Counted from the first letter of the stretch, positions 25,487 through 34,547 are shown. The stretch is DNA of 64,000 bases from Sphingopyxis sp. OAS728 (GCF_014873485.1 NZ_JADBDT010000001.1:3652501-3716500); one strand, 5' to 3'. Numbers and translations are program-made. Notes: a model not told the origin generated them from the sequence alone.

Positions 25487-26574
25487 TGCGCGCATCGCTG
25501 CTGCTGGCGGGCATCGCCGTCATGGCTGTCGCAACTCCGGCTGCTGCCCAGTCGGGCCATGGCTCGCACGGCAGCGCGCCCTCGGCGCCGGCTGCGGACA
25601 AACCGATGTCGATGGACCATGGCGACGGCGCACAGATGGATATGGCGCCGTCGGCAACCTGCACGGCGGAGCATGCGGCGATGGGGCATTGCGTGCCGGA
25701 GGCGGAGGACCCGGCCGCACCCGAGGCGCCTGCCGGTCCGGCCTGTCCGCCCGAACATGCGGCGATGGGCCATTGCACGCCTGCAGCGCCGGCACCGACT
25801 GCGGCTTCCGGTGCGGTCGGGACCGACCTTCCGCCCGGTGACGCGCCGGCGCCCCCCGTTCCGGACGACTGGTATGCCGACCGCCTCTATCCGAAAGGCG
25901 AGATGGAACATTCGCGCCATGTGATGATGGAAGAGAGCGGCGGCCTGACGACGGCCTTCCTCAGCTTCAATCTCGCCGAATATCAGGCCCGCAAGGGGCG
26001 TGACGGCTATCGCTGGGACGCCGAGGGCTGGTACGGCGGCGACATTAATCGCCTCACGATCAAGAGCGAAGGCGAAGGCGCCTTCGGCGAAGCCATCGAA
26101 AACGCCGAAACGCAATTGCTCTACAGCCGCGCGGTCGGTCCCTATTTCAATCTGCAGGCCGGCGTACGCCAGGATGCGGGGCATGGCCCCGACCGCACCT
26201 ATGCTACCGTAGGCTTTGAAGGCCTCGCTCCCTATTGGTTCGAGGTCGAGGGGGCGCTGTTCCTGTCCAACAAGGGCGACGTTTCGGGCCGGATCGAGGG
26301 TTATTATGACCAGCGCATCACCCAGAAGCTGATCCTGCAGCCGATGGCCGAGCTTAATTTCGCGGTGCAGGACGTGCCTGAAAGCGGCATCGGGTCGGGG
26401 CTATCGGACATGGAGCTCGGGCTTCGCTTCCGCTACGAGATCGTCAGGGAGTTCGCCCCCTATGTCGGGGTCGAATGGGCTCGAAAATTGGGCGATACGG
26501 CACGCTTTGCGCGCGCCGCCGGCGAGGGCGCGAGCGGCGTCAGCTTTGTCATGGGTGTCAGAGCCTGGTTCTGA
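25483..26574 (+). CDS. copB: CopB outer-membrane copper resistance protein
   Basis: A 363-residue protein with a signal peptide (about 1-23), a long metal-binding N-terminal segment rich in His, Met and Cys, and a C-terminal beta-barrel domain of the CopB type starting near DWYADRLYPKGEMEHSR and ending in Phe. The N-terminal segment has two copies of an EHAAMGHC motif (CTAEHAAMGHCVPE and CPPEHAAMGHCTPA) that also occurs in CopA. The start overlaps the copA stop (ATGATG). CopB binds copper and may help move it across the outer membrane. Confidence 0.93.
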   Translation: MMRASLLLAGIAVMAVATPAAAQSGHGSHGSAPSAPAADKPMSMDHGDGAQMDMAPSATCTAEHAAMGHCVPEAEDPAAPEAPAGPACPPEHAAMGHCTPAAPAPTAASGAVGTDLPPGDAPAPPVPDDWYADRLYPKGEMEHSRHVMMEESGGLTTAFLSFNLAEYQARKGRDGYRWDAEGWYGGDINRLTIKSEGEGAFGEAIENAETQLLYSRAVGPYFNLQAGVRQDAGHGPDRTYATVGFEGLAPYWFEVEGALFLSNKGDVSGRIEGYYDQRITQKLILQPMAELNFAVQDVPESGIGSGLSDMELGLRFRYEIVREFAPYVGVEWARKLGDTARFARAAGEGASGVSFVMGVRAWF

Positions 26575-26600
26575 TCGATTTGCGAAAAGCCAAGGTCTAG

Positions 26601-26637
26601 CGGCCGCGTTTCGAAGTTCGAGACGCGGCCGTTTTGT
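26601..26637 (+). terminator. Rho-independent terminator after copB
   Basis: Arms CGGCCGCGT (26601-26609) and ACGCGGCCG (26623-26631), extended inward by TCGAA/TTCGA, followed by TTTTGTT. A strong stem right after the last gene of the copper operon. Confidence 0.85.
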
Positions 26638-26905
26638 TGATGTGCGAGTCGCGCGAGGGTCGACCGGCCCGGGTGTCCGTGCCGATGTCGAGCGCGGCAT
26701 GCTCGTAATAAAATTTCAAAATTCACAGGTGCGGGAAAAAAATGAACACCAGATGAGGGGTGAGGCTTTCCGATGCGTATTTGTTACGGGACTGTGTCTA
26801 GTTCATACGTAACTAAGATATTGAAAAAACGAGAAATTTATTGTTGACCTGTATATACAATTGATGCTCTCTCGCATGATGCAAAGCCAAAAAGGGGGTT
26901 TCGCC
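26638..26905. other. Intergenic region before the HutC-linked receptor
   Basis: A visibly AT-richer stretch than its neighbours, from about 26700 on. It holds the TGTATATACA operator at 26846-26866 and probably the receptor promoter. A TCATACGTAACTAAGA at 26803-26818 resembles the stress palindrome at 12 of 16 positions but lies outside that region. Confidence 0.45.
26846..26866. promoter_or_regulatory. HutC-type operator upstream of the TonB-dependent receptor
   Basis: GACCTGTATATACAATTGAT and one further G. The core TGTATATACA (26850-26859) is a perfect palindrome. The 21-bp segment matches the one before the GntR gene (31861-31881, minus strand) at 19 of 21 positions. HutC regulators are known to bind TGTATATACA-type sites. 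Confidence 0.75.
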
Positions 26906-29608
26906 ATGACGATCAGGACAACATTGCTGGCCGGCGCCGCTGCCGTCGCCTGCCTCTCCACACCAGTTTTCGCCCAGACCGATGTCGTGCCGGATACGGG
27001 CGCCGAGAGCGCCGGATCGGGCAGCGACATCGTCGTGACAGGATCGCGCATTCGGCGTCAGGACCTCGCGGGCGTGGGCCCCGCGACCGTCGTCTCGGCC
27101 GAGCAGATCGAAAACACCGGCGTCGTGAACATTGAAACCGTGCTCCAGCGCCTGCCGGCCAACGCGGGCTTCGCAGGCAACCAGTCGTCGGCCTACTGGA
27201 CGAACAACGGCTATGGCACGGCGCAGGTCAACCTGCGCGGCCTTGGCATCAAGCGCACCCTCGTGTTGCTTAACGGCCGCCGTCTTGTCGCGGGCGGCAC
27301 GGGCGCCAACTCGTCGCCCGACCTCAATATGATCCCGGTCGCAGCGCTTGCGCGGACCGACGTGCTGAAGGACGGCGCATCGGCAATTTACGGCGCGGAC
27401 GCGATGGCCGGCGTGGTCAATCTCGTCACCCGGACCGACTATGAAGGGCTGGGCCTCAGCGTCCGTCAGGGCCTTACCGAAAAGGGCGACGGGTCCGATT
27501 TCACCGCAGACCTGCTATGGGGCATCCGCAACGACCGCGGCGGCTTCATGGCCGCGGTCACCTACCAGAAGACCAAGGCCGTCAACATGGCGAGCCGTGC
27601 ACCCTGTTCGCTTGCCGAAACGACGCCGGGGCAATTGTCCTGCGTCAACAGCGCCTCGACGATCGGCGGCCGCGCAGTGCTGCCCAACGGCCAGCAGATC
27701 AACTTCAACCAGGTCCCCGGCGGCAACGGGAATTTCTTCGAGCCGTACAGCGCCGCGAAGCATAATTTCAATTCGAACCCGTTCCTCAACGCGGTCAGCC
27801 CGGTCGAACGCGTGAGCACGGCCTTCTTCGCCGACTATGATCTGACCGACAGCATCGAGGCGTTTGGCGAATTTCTCTATACCTTCCGCAAATCGAACCA
27901 GATCGCGACGCCGGGGACGCTGCGCAATCTTTCGATCGCGGCGAGCAATCCGACGAACCCGACGGGCCAAAATATCGTCCTTGTTCAACGCCGCCTCGCC
28001 GAACCCGGGCCGCGCCAGTTCTTCCAGGAAACCGACACCTGGCAGGGGACCTTCGGGCTGCGCGGCAAGCTGTCGAACAATTGGGCGTGGGAAGTCGCGG
28101 GGAGTTTCGGGCGCAACACCGCGGTCGATGGCTCGACCAATATCGCCAATCTCGAGCGCGTCGCGAACACGCTCGACACGACCAAATGCAGCCTCGCAGC
28201 CGGGGCGTCCGTCCCGTGCGGCGACTATCTGGGCTTCGGCGACCTGACGCCGCAGGTGCTCGACTATATCCTGTTCACCTCGCGCGACCGCGGAGGAAAC
28301 GAACTGGCGACCTTTACCGCCGATCTCAACGGCGATCTGTTCAAGCTGCCTGCGGGACCCGTGTCGTTCGCGGCGGGCGTCGTCTATCGCAAGGAAAAGG
28401 GCTGGCGCGATCCCGATCCGCTGACCGTGCTCGGTGTCGCCAACACCAACCAGCAAAGCCCGATTTCGGGGAAAAGCGTTGCGAAGGAAGCCTATCTCGA
28501 GCTTTCGGTGCCGATTTTGGCCGACACGCCTTTCTTCCAGGCGCTCACCGCGGGCGGCGCGGTGCGCTATTCCGACTATGATCTGTTCGGCAACGACTGG
28601 AACTACAAGGCGACGCTCGACTGGGTCATCAACGACAGCATTCGTCTGCGCGGCACCTATGGCACCGGTTTTCGCATCCCCAACGTCCCCGAGCTCTTCG
28701 GCGGCGTGTCCGAAGGCAATCTGACGACGACCGATCCCTGCTCGCGCTATTCGACGAGCGGCAATGCGACGCTGATCGCAAACTGCCAAGCCTCGGGCGT
28801 GCCTGCGAACTATGTCCAGCTCGGCACGACGATCCTGACCACGGTCGGCGGCAACCAGAATCTGAAACCCGAAAGCTCGACGACCTGGACCGTTGGTACG
28901 GTGATCTCGCCGAAAGGGCTGGTCCCCGGCCTGTCGCTGACCGCCGACTGGTTCGACATCAAGATCAAGGACGCGATCCGCGCGATCCCGGGTTCGACCA
29001 AGCTCTCGGTCTGCTATGCGAGCCAGAATCTGTCGCACCCCTTCTGCGACGATTTCACGCGCAGCACGCTGACCGGCGAAGTCACCTACCTGTCGGCGCA
29101 GCCGATCAACACCGGACGCGAGGAAATGAACGGGCTCGACCTCGGGTTGGTCTATGCCGGCGGGATCGGAGCGGTGAACATCTCGCTCGACATGAATGCC
29201 ACTTACCTCAACAAATATGTCGTCAATCCCTTCCCGGGCGGCGCGCCGATCTTCTTCGACGGCTTCATCGGCGGCGGCAACGGCGGCTATCCGAGGTGGC
29301 GCGGCTATGGTGTTCTGACGGCGGAAAAGGACGGTATCAGCGCGACCTGGTCGACGCAGTGGGTCGGCAAGGCGACCGACTTCAACGCCTCGCCGGGCGA
29401 GATCGGCTACCGGACGCCGAACGTCTTCTATCATAACGTCCAGCTCGCCTGGGAAATCGACGAGAAGACGCGCTTCCAGCTCGGGGTCGACAATCTCTTC
29501 GATCGCAAGGCGCCCTATATCCAGAGCTTCACCGATGCGAATACCGACACGATGACCTATGACCTGCTCGGTCGCCGCTTCTATGTCGGTTTCCGCACCG
29601 CGTTCTGA
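26906..29608 (+). CDS. TonB-dependent receptor, HutC-linked
   Basis: Outer-membrane receptor of 900 residues. Signal peptide (about 1-24, cleaved near FAQ), TonB-box-like SDIVVTGSRIRR, plug domain (LNGRRLVAGG, DVLKDGASAIYGADAMAGVVNLVT) and a 22-strand barrel ending in a terminal Phe. AAAGGGGGTTTCGCC precedes the ATG at 26906. It is followed at 11 bp by two PepSY membrane proteins and preceded by a HutC-type operator, so it probably imports a histidine-derived or imidazole compound, or a metal complex of one; that substrate is inference. Confidence 0.92.
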   Translation: MTIRTTLLAGAAAVACLSTPVFAQTDVVPDTGAESAGSGSDIVVTGSRIRRQDLAGVGPATVVSAEQIENTGVVNIETVLQRLPANAGFAGNQSSAYWTNNGYGTAQVNLRGLGIKRTLVLLNGRRLVAGGTGANSSPDLNMIPVAALARTDVLKDGASAIYGADAMAGVVNLVTRTDYEGLGLSVRQGLTEKGDGSDFTADLLWGIRNDRGGFMAAVTYQKTKAVNMASRAPCSLAETTPGQLSCVNSASTIGGRAVLPNGQQINFNQVPGGNGNFFEPYSAAKHNFNSNPFLNAVSPVERVSTAFFADYDLTDSIEAFGEFLYTFRKSNQIATPGTLRNLSIAASNPTNPTGQNIVLVQRRLAEPGPRQFFQETDTWQGTFGLRGKLSNNWAWEVAGSFGRNTAVDGSTNIANLERVANTLDTTKCSLAAGASVPCGDYLGFGDLTPQVLDYILFTSRDRGGNELATFTADLNGDLFKLPAGPVSFAAGVVYRKEKGWRDPDPLTVLGVANTNQQSPISGKSVAKEAYLELSVPILADTPFFQALTAGGAVRYSDYDLFGNDWNYKATLDWVINDSIRLRGTYGTGFRIPNVPELFGGVSEGNLTTTDPCSRYSTSGNATLIANCQASGVPANYVQLGTTILTTVGGNQNLKPESSTTWTVGTVISPKGLVPGLSLTADWFDIKIKDAIRAIPGSTKLSVCYASQNLSHPFCDDFTRSTLTGEVTYLSAQPINTGREEMNGLDLGLVYAGGIGAVNISLDMNATYLNKYVVNPFPGGAPIFFDGFIGGGNGGYPRWRGYGVLTAEKDGISATWSTQWVGKATDFNASPGEIGYRTPNVFYHNVQLAWEIDEKTRFQLGVDNLFDRKAPYIQSFTDANTDTMTYDLLGRRFYVGFRTAF

Positions 29609-29619
29609 GGATATCGACG

Positions 29620-30324
29620 ATGGCAATCCGCTGGCCGCTTCTCGTTCGGCGAACGCATAAATGGCTGGCCCTTGTGGTCGGCGTCCAGGCGCTGCTCTGG
29701 ACGCTGACCGGCATGTATATGGTCGCCGTCCATATCGACATCATCCACGGGGACAATCTGGTCCGTCCGCCGATCGAGAAGCCCTTCGACCTGTCGCGTC
29801 TGGCCGAGCCGTCGCAAGTGATCGCAGCGGCGCCGGGTGTGTCGGAGGTGCGCCTGCAGCGATACTTCGGCGCAACGGTGTGGCGTGCGGAGACGCCCGA
29901 GGGACCACGCCTGTTCGATGCGGTGACGGCGCGGCCGCTGCCCAAGCCCAACGAGGCGCAGATCCGGGCGCTCGCAAAGCGGATTTATACAGGTGACGGA
30001 AAGATCGTCTCGGTCAAACTGTTGACCGAAGCCCGGCAGGAAATGCAGTCGCGCAAGCCGCCTTATTGGCAGGTCGAGTTCGACGGATGGAACCGGCCGA
30101 CGCTCTATCTGTCGCCCGCAACGGGCGAGCTCATCTCGCGGCGCCATGCGCTCTGGCGCGTCTTCGATTTCGCCTGGATGCTACACATCATGGATTATGA
30201 CGAGCGCACCGACGTCAACAATCCGCTGCTCCGCATCGCGACATGGAGCACCTTCGCCATGGCTGTGATGGGGGCATGGCTGCTGATCTGGTCCTTCCCG
30301 CGCCGCAAGAGGAAGAAGGCATGA
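29620..30324 (+). CDS. PepSY-domain membrane protein 1
   Basis: A 234-residue inner-membrane protein. Helix 1 (about 12-35) begins RRTHKWLALVVGVQALLWTLTG, the usual opening of PepSY-TM proteins. A periplasmic PepSY-like domain follows (about 50-170), and a C-terminal helix (about 205-226) ends in RRKRKKA. The HIMDYDERTDVNN segment resembles the region of PepSY-TM proteins that binds haem or metal. It overlaps the next gene by 4 bp and belongs to the receptor operon. Confidence 0.86.
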   Translation: MAIRWPLLVRRTHKWLALVVGVQALLWTLTGMYMVAVHIDIIHGDNLVRPPIEKPFDLSRLAEPSQVIAAAPGVSEVRLQRYFGATVWRAETPEGPRLFDAVTARPLPKPNEAQIRALAKRIYTGDGKIVSVKLLTEARQEMQSRKPPYWQVEFDGWNRPTLYLSPATGELISRRHALWRVFDFAWMLHIMDYDERTDVNNPLLRIATWSTFAMAVMGAWLLIWSFPRRKRKKA

Positions 30325-31058
30325 AAAAGTTTCGCCTGACGCCGCTGTTCTTCCGCCGCGTCCATAAATGGGTCGGCCTGATCCTTGGCCTGCAATTCCT
30401 TCTCTGGGCACTCAGCGGCTCGGTGATGGCGCTGCTCGACAAAGACAAGGTCGGCGGCCATGGCGGCGGCATGAGCCATGCGCATCCGTTGCCTGCCGGC
30501 GACTATGCCGCGCTTGCAAAGCTGCCGGATGGCGAGCCTGTCCATGGACTGGTGCTCCGCGATCTCGGTGCGCGGCCCGTCTATGAAGTTCACAGCCCGA
30601 AGGGCGTCCAGCTGGTCGACGCAACGAGCGGTGAGCATATCCGCGTCGATCAGGATATGGCGCGCGAGATTGCGTCGATGATGAACGAGGCGCCGATCCG
30701 CTCGGTCAATGTCCTGTCGAAACCGAATCTGGAGGCGCGCGATTTCAAGGGGCCGATGTGGCGGGTCGACTTCGCCGATGAAGAGAATAGCAGCGCCTAT
30801 GTCTCGCTCGATACCGCACGCTTCCTCGTCATGCGCGGTGACACCTGGCGAACGTGGGATTTCTTCTGGATGCTCCACAACATGGATTATGTGAACCGGA
30901 AAAGCTTCAACCACCCGTTGATCATCTTCGTTGCGTTCGGTGCACTGTGGCTGTCGGGAACGGGCTTCTATCTGTTGTTCAAAAGCTTCAGCCGCGCCGA
31001 CTTTCGTTGGCTCCGCCGTCGCCGCAAGCCGGTGGTGGTGACACGAAGCGCCATCTGA
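30321..31058 (+). CDS. PepSY-domain membrane protein 2
   Basis: A 245-residue paralogue of the preceding protein: RRVHKWVGLILGLQFLLWALSGSVMAL, a periplasmic domain with GHGGGMSHAHPLP (His-rich, a possible metal site), HNMDYVNRKSFNHPL and a C-terminal helix. The ATG at 30321 overlaps the preceding stop. Paired small PepSY proteins after a TonB-dependent receptor are common in sphingomonads and may form a heterodimeric reductase or energising partner; function unproven. Confidence 0.86.
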   Translation: MKKFRLTPLFFRRVHKWVGLILGLQFLLWALSGSVMALLDKDKVGGHGGGMSHAHPLPAGDYAALAKLPDGEPVHGLVLRDLGARPVYEVHSPKGVQLVDATSGEHIRVDQDMAREIASMMNEAPIRSVNVLSKPNLEARDFKGPMWRVDFADEENSSAYVSLDTARFLVMRGDTWRTWDFFWMLHNMDYVNRKSFNHPLIIFVAFGALWLSGTGFYLLFKSFSRADFRWLRRRRKPVVVTRSAI

Positions 31059-31062
31059 CCGT

Positions 31063-31863
31063 TCAGTCGTCGATCGAGAAGGCCGCTGACAGTTCGAACC
31101 GCGTTCCGGGGTGGGTGAGCCATGCGTGCGACACCAGTCGCCCGCGGCTCCAGGTTTGCCGCGTCATCCGCAGCACCGGCTCTCCCGCTTCGAGGCCGAG
31201 CATCGCGCGGACTCGCTCGTCGGGCATCATCGCGCAGACCCGATGCTCGACGCGTTCGAGCGGCGCGATGCGCGTGAGATATTCGTTGGGCGTCGTCGCG
31301 GTAAAATCCATGTCGCCATAGTGGGGGGCGATCGATGCTAGGACGACACGTTCCTCGAGCTGGATCGGAAATTCGGCCTCATGGTGAACGATGATCGAAT
31401 GGAACATCTTTGTCCCAACAGGGACCGCAAGCAAGGGCGCGCTCTCCGCGTTCGCACGTTCAGCGATGTTCTGGATGACGCGAGCGCGGTAGACGTGGCC
31501 CCGCTCGCGAATCTCATCGGCGATGTTGCGGATCTCGATCATCTGCCCGATGGGTTTGGGTTCGGCGATAAAGGATCCGATTCCCGCCCGGCGAACGATG
31601 ACGCCTGCGGCCTGAAGCTCGCGCAGGGCCCGGTTTGCCGTCATGCGCGACACGTTGAATTGGTCGACGAGTTCCGCCTCGGAGGGAACACGGTCGCCGG
31701 CTCTCAATCGGCCGTCACGGACGGCGTCCGAGATAGATTGTTTGATAATCGCATAGCGGGGCGACGGATGTTCAGCTTTGCGAGCGCCAACTTCTGCAAT
31801 TCTGGCGGATTCCGGAGCCGTTTGTCCGGCCGAGCCATGTGACACAAATGAAGAGGAACTCAT
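31063..31863 (-). CDS. HutC-like GntR-family transcriptional regulator
   Basis: GntR/HutC regulator of 266 residues: winged HTH (about 45-110; RVPSEAELVDQFNVSRMTANRALRELQAAGVIVRRAGIGSFI) and a UTRA ligand domain (about 125-260) ending WSRGRLVSHAWLTHPGTRFELSAAFS, which is close to histidine-utilisation repressors. It ends 5 bp from the convergent PepSY gene. The start is placed at the ATG at 31863, directly after a TGTATATAC operator; a TTG at 31899 would put the operator inside the gene. Autoregulation is likely. No hut enzyme genes are in the window. Confidence 0.85.
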   Translation of the reverse strand: MSSSSFVSHGSAGQTAPESARIAEVGARKAEHPSPRYAIIKQSISDAVRDGRLRAGDRVPSEAELVDQFNVSRMTANRALRELQAAGVIVRRAGIGSFIAEPKPIGQMIEIRNIADEIRERGHVYRARVIQNIAERANAESAPLLAVPVGTKMFHSIIVHHEAEFPIQLEERVVLASIAPHYGDMDFTATTPNEYLTRIAPLERVEHRVCAMMPDERVRAMLGLEAGEPVLRMTRQTWSRGRLVSHAWLTHPGTRFELSAAFSIDD

Positions 31864-31881
31864 CAGTCGTATATACAGGTC
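31861..31881. promoter_or_regulatory. HutC-type operator at the GntR gene start
   Basis: On the minus strand it reads GACCTGTATATACGACTGAT plus G, ending in the ATG start. It is a near-copy of the site before the TonB-dependent receptor. Its position at the start codon suggests autorepression, and possibly a leaderless transcript. Confidence 0.72.
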
Positions 31882-32061
31882 GGAACCGGAGAAATCCAAC
31901 CCACTTCAAGGGCTTTCCCGCTGTGATCTCTCGCATAGCCAAGCAGGTCGATTTTCAATCTCTGCTTCTTCGCATTGGGTACCAAAAGCTGTCGGTCCGC
32001 AATCGGCCAGCTTCGCGCGGCGTAGATCGCTTGCTAGTTGTGTTTCTTGGTGCCTGGCAGT

Positions 32062-33156
32062 TCAGCGAAGCCGCAGAAGCAGCCATTTTTCGTAGAAAGC
32101 GGCGATTTCGAGATTGTTCTTTTCCAGCATTTGCATGTGGCCGTTGCCGTGAATGCCGTGTTCGGGGAGATAGGCATATTCGTTGGCGACGCCGGCCTGC
32201 GAGAGGAAGGCCGAGGTGCAATAATCCTGTCCGGAGTGGTAGGAGGCTTCGCCCGTCGCGATAAGGATCGCGATGCCGGAAAGCGCCGTCAATTTGTGGC
32301 GTGGCTTGCGTTGTAACCAGCAGGGCGTGCCGCGCCCCTCCGGCCGGTCGGTGCGCACGAGGTCGAGCTCTGACGGATCGGTAATCGCGGGCGCGAAATT
32401 CAGGCAGCTGTTGGTGATGCCGCAACGCGTCGCGGCGCCCTTGGCATTGCGGCTGGCATTGCCCGTAGGCTCGACGGCGATGATCGCCTTCACCCTGCCC
32501 GGGTTTGCCTCGGCGATCATCCAGCTGAGCGGTCCGGCCTGCGAATGGGTGACGATGATCGCCGGCCCGGTCTTGGCAAGCAGTTCGGTAACGGCCTTCA
32601 GCGTCAGCGCATATTGCATGTCGACGTCGGGCATGTTCGCCACTTCGGACGCAAAAAATTGCTCGAAGATCGGATCGCCGGGCAGGCCGGTTCCGGGCCA
32701 CTGCGTATGCAGCCGGGCTTCGGGCCAGGGCAGGGGATCCATTTTCGCGCTTGCGGTGAAGCGCTCGGCGATCTGCTTGCGGCTGGGGTCGCGGTCCTGC
32801 GCGCCATAGGCCGAAGGAAAATATCCCGATCGGCCCTTGCCGGGCTGGTCGACGATATAGACCGGCCAGCCGCGCCCGAGGAACCAGCTGGCCCAGCCGG
32901 GGCGCCCGTCAGGCGTTCCCAAGAACCCGGCGCCGGTCAGGCGGCTGCCGTGGATGAAAATAATCGGATAGTGGCGTCGGCCGACCTTCGCCGGAATCTG
33001 GAAGAAGGTCTGCATCTGGCCGGCCACCGCGTCGCCGCGAACCTCGCCGCCAGTATAGACGACCCCTTGCCGGGCGATTTCGATCGGTTCGGCGCGGACC
33101 GGCGCGGCCGAGGCGAAGGCGGCGGCGAGGGTCGCGGCGAGGACGGCGCGGATCAC
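32062..33156 (-). CDS. Secreted alpha/beta hydrolase (putative esterase)
   Basis: A 364-residue protein with a signal peptide (about 1-22, AAPVRA) and an alpha/beta hydrolase fold. HGSRLTGAGF is an oxyanion-hole-like segment, the nucleophile Ser lies in VTHSQAGPL, and the His is in LPEHGIHGNGHM near the end. The GTG start overlaps the stop of the GH28 gene (GTGA), so the two are coupled. That coupling suggests an esterase acting on pectin substituents (inference). A longer in-frame extension lies inside the GH28 gene in another frame and is rejected. Confidence 0.85.
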   Translation of the reverse strand: MIRAVLAATLAAAFASAAPVRAEPIEIARQGVVYTGGEVRGDAVAGQMQTFFQIPAKVGRRHYPIIFIHGSRLTGAGFLGTPDGRPGWASWFLGRGWPVYIVDQPGKGRSGYFPSAYGAQDRDPSRKQIAERFTASAKMDPLPWPEARLHTQWPGTGLPGDPIFEQFFASEVANMPDVDMQYALTLKAVTELLAKTGPAIIVTHSQAGPLSWMIAEANPGRVKAIIAVEPTGNASRNAKGAATRCGITNSCLNFAPAITDPSELDLVRTDRPEGRGTPCWLQRKPRHKLTALSGIAILIATGEASYHSGQDYCTSAFLSQAGVANEYAYLPEHGIHGNGHMQMLEKNNLEIAAFYEKWLLLRLR

Positions 33157-34547
33157 CGCGACAACAGTCGGCCGTCCCGCTGGGTGATGATCGCCGGCCC
33201 GGTCGTTCCCGTGAACATCTCCGGCCGACCCTCGACCGACGCGTTGCGGAGCAGGAAACCCTTCTTCGCCTCGACCTTCACATTGCGAAGGACCAGTCCT
33301 TCGATCGGGCTTTCGGGAAGGCCGGTCGCGACGCCTGCCCAGTCGGCGCCCGTCGCCTCCAGCCCGTCGACGGTCACCTTGCTGATCCGCGGCGTCGAAT
33401 CCGCGACGAAGGGCCGAGCGGGGTCGTCTTCGCCCGGCCAGATCTGGTTGCCGAGGACGAACCCCGTCGGCGCCGCCTGACGTTCGGCCTCGCGGCGGTC
33501 CATCGGGCGATAGGCATAATAGCTGGTGAAGACGAGCGGGACGTCGACGTCGGTCATCCGGTTGTTGCGGAAAGTGATGTCGGAAATCTCGCCGCCGCGG
33601 CCGCGCGCGGTCTTGATCCGGAACCCGTACATCGACCCGACAAAGACATTGTTTTCGACGAGGACGCGAGTGACCCCGCCGCTCGTCTGGCTGCCGATGC
33701 AGATACCGCGGCTCGCGTGGATGGTGTTGCCGCGGATGACAATGTCGGAACTGATCGCATCGGGATAGCGCGGGTCGGGGTCGCTCGACTTGATCGCGAC
33801 CGCATCGTCGCCGACGCTGATAAAATTGTCGGCGATCAGGACATGGCGGCTCCGCGTCGGGTCGATCGCGTCGGTGTTGGGGCCATGCGCCGGCGAGGTG
33901 ATCCGCGCGCCCGCGATCGTGACATATTCGGAATCGCTGAGCACGAGATGGAAGGAAGGCGAGTTGGCGAAGGTCACGCCGCGCAGCGCGACATTGCGGC
34001 TGTTCGACACCAGCACCAGACGCGGGCGCCGGTCGGGAAACTGCTGGCGCGCCTGTCCGTCGGTCGCGAAGCGCGGGTCGGACCGCCACAACGCGCGCAT
34101 CCGCTCCCACCATACCGCGCCCTGGCCATCGATCAGGCCTTCGCCGGTCACCTCGACATTCTCGGCATCGGCGATGTTGATGAGGCCGATGCGTTCGCCG
34201 TCGGCCTCGGGGCCGCCGAACAGCTCGGGATCGGTCCCGCCCAGCACCTCGGCGCCCTTGGCGATGTTGAAGCGGATATTGCTCTTGAGATAGATCGGCC
34301 CGATCATCCATTCGCCTGCCGGCACTTCCACGGTGCCGCCACCGGCGGCGGCGCAGCGGTCGATCGCGGCCTGAAAGGCTTTGGTGTCATAATGGGTGAG
34401 CTGCGCCCAGATCAGCGACCCCTCGGCGCCATCATCGACGACCGAGCAGGTCCGGTCGGGAATGCTGATGGTCGCTTGGGCGTGCGCCGCCGACGGCAAT
34501 GACAGCGGCGAAAATATCATAGCGGCAAGCAATTTATGCGGCGCCAT
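33153..34547 (-). CDS. GH28-family polygalacturonase
   Basis: Exported glycoside hydrolase, 464 residues, signal peptide about 1-22 (AAHAQA). The right-handed beta-helix carries the GH28 catalytic motifs NTDAID, GDDAVAIKS and a RIKT motif (GFRIKTARGRGG). The expected His motif reads GICIGSQTSGG instead of GHGxSxGS, so the usual catalytic-site His is not evident. It should hydrolyse homogalacturonan or related chains. AGGAGAGGCCTTCCG precedes the start. It is probably transcribed with the downstream esterase. Confidence 0.9.
   Translation of the reverse strand: MAPHKLLAAMIFSPLSLPSAAHAQATISIPDRTCSVVDDGAEGSLIWAQLTHYDTKAFQAAIDRCAAAGGGTVEVPAGEWMIGPIYLKSNIRFNIAKGAEVLGGTDPELFGGPEADGERIGLINIADAENVEVTGEGLIDGQGAVWWERMRALWRSDPRFATDGQARQQFPDRRPRLVLVSNSRNVALRGVTFANSPSFHLVLSDSEYVTIAGARITSPAHGPNTDAIDPTRSRHVLIADNFISVGDDAVAIKSSDPDPRYPDAISSDIVIRGNTIHASRGICIGSQTSGGVTRVLVENNVFVGSMYGFRIKTARGRGGEISDITFRNNRMTDVDVPLVFTSYYAYRPMDRREAERQAAPTGFVLGNQIWPGEDDPARPFVADSTPRISKVTVDGLEATGADWAGVATGLPESPIEGLVLRNVKVEAKKGFLLRNASVEGRPEMFTGTTGPAIITQRDGRLLSR

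Noticed and set aside
26803..26818. Possible seventh copy of the 16-bp palindrome
   Set aside because: Only 12 of 16 positions fit, it has a poor second half, and it lies outside the regulator island before a HutC-controlled gene.
33157..34311. Upstream extension of the esterase frame
   Set aside because: It lies inside the GH28 gene in another frame; the signal peptide of the esterase starts at the GTG at 33156.
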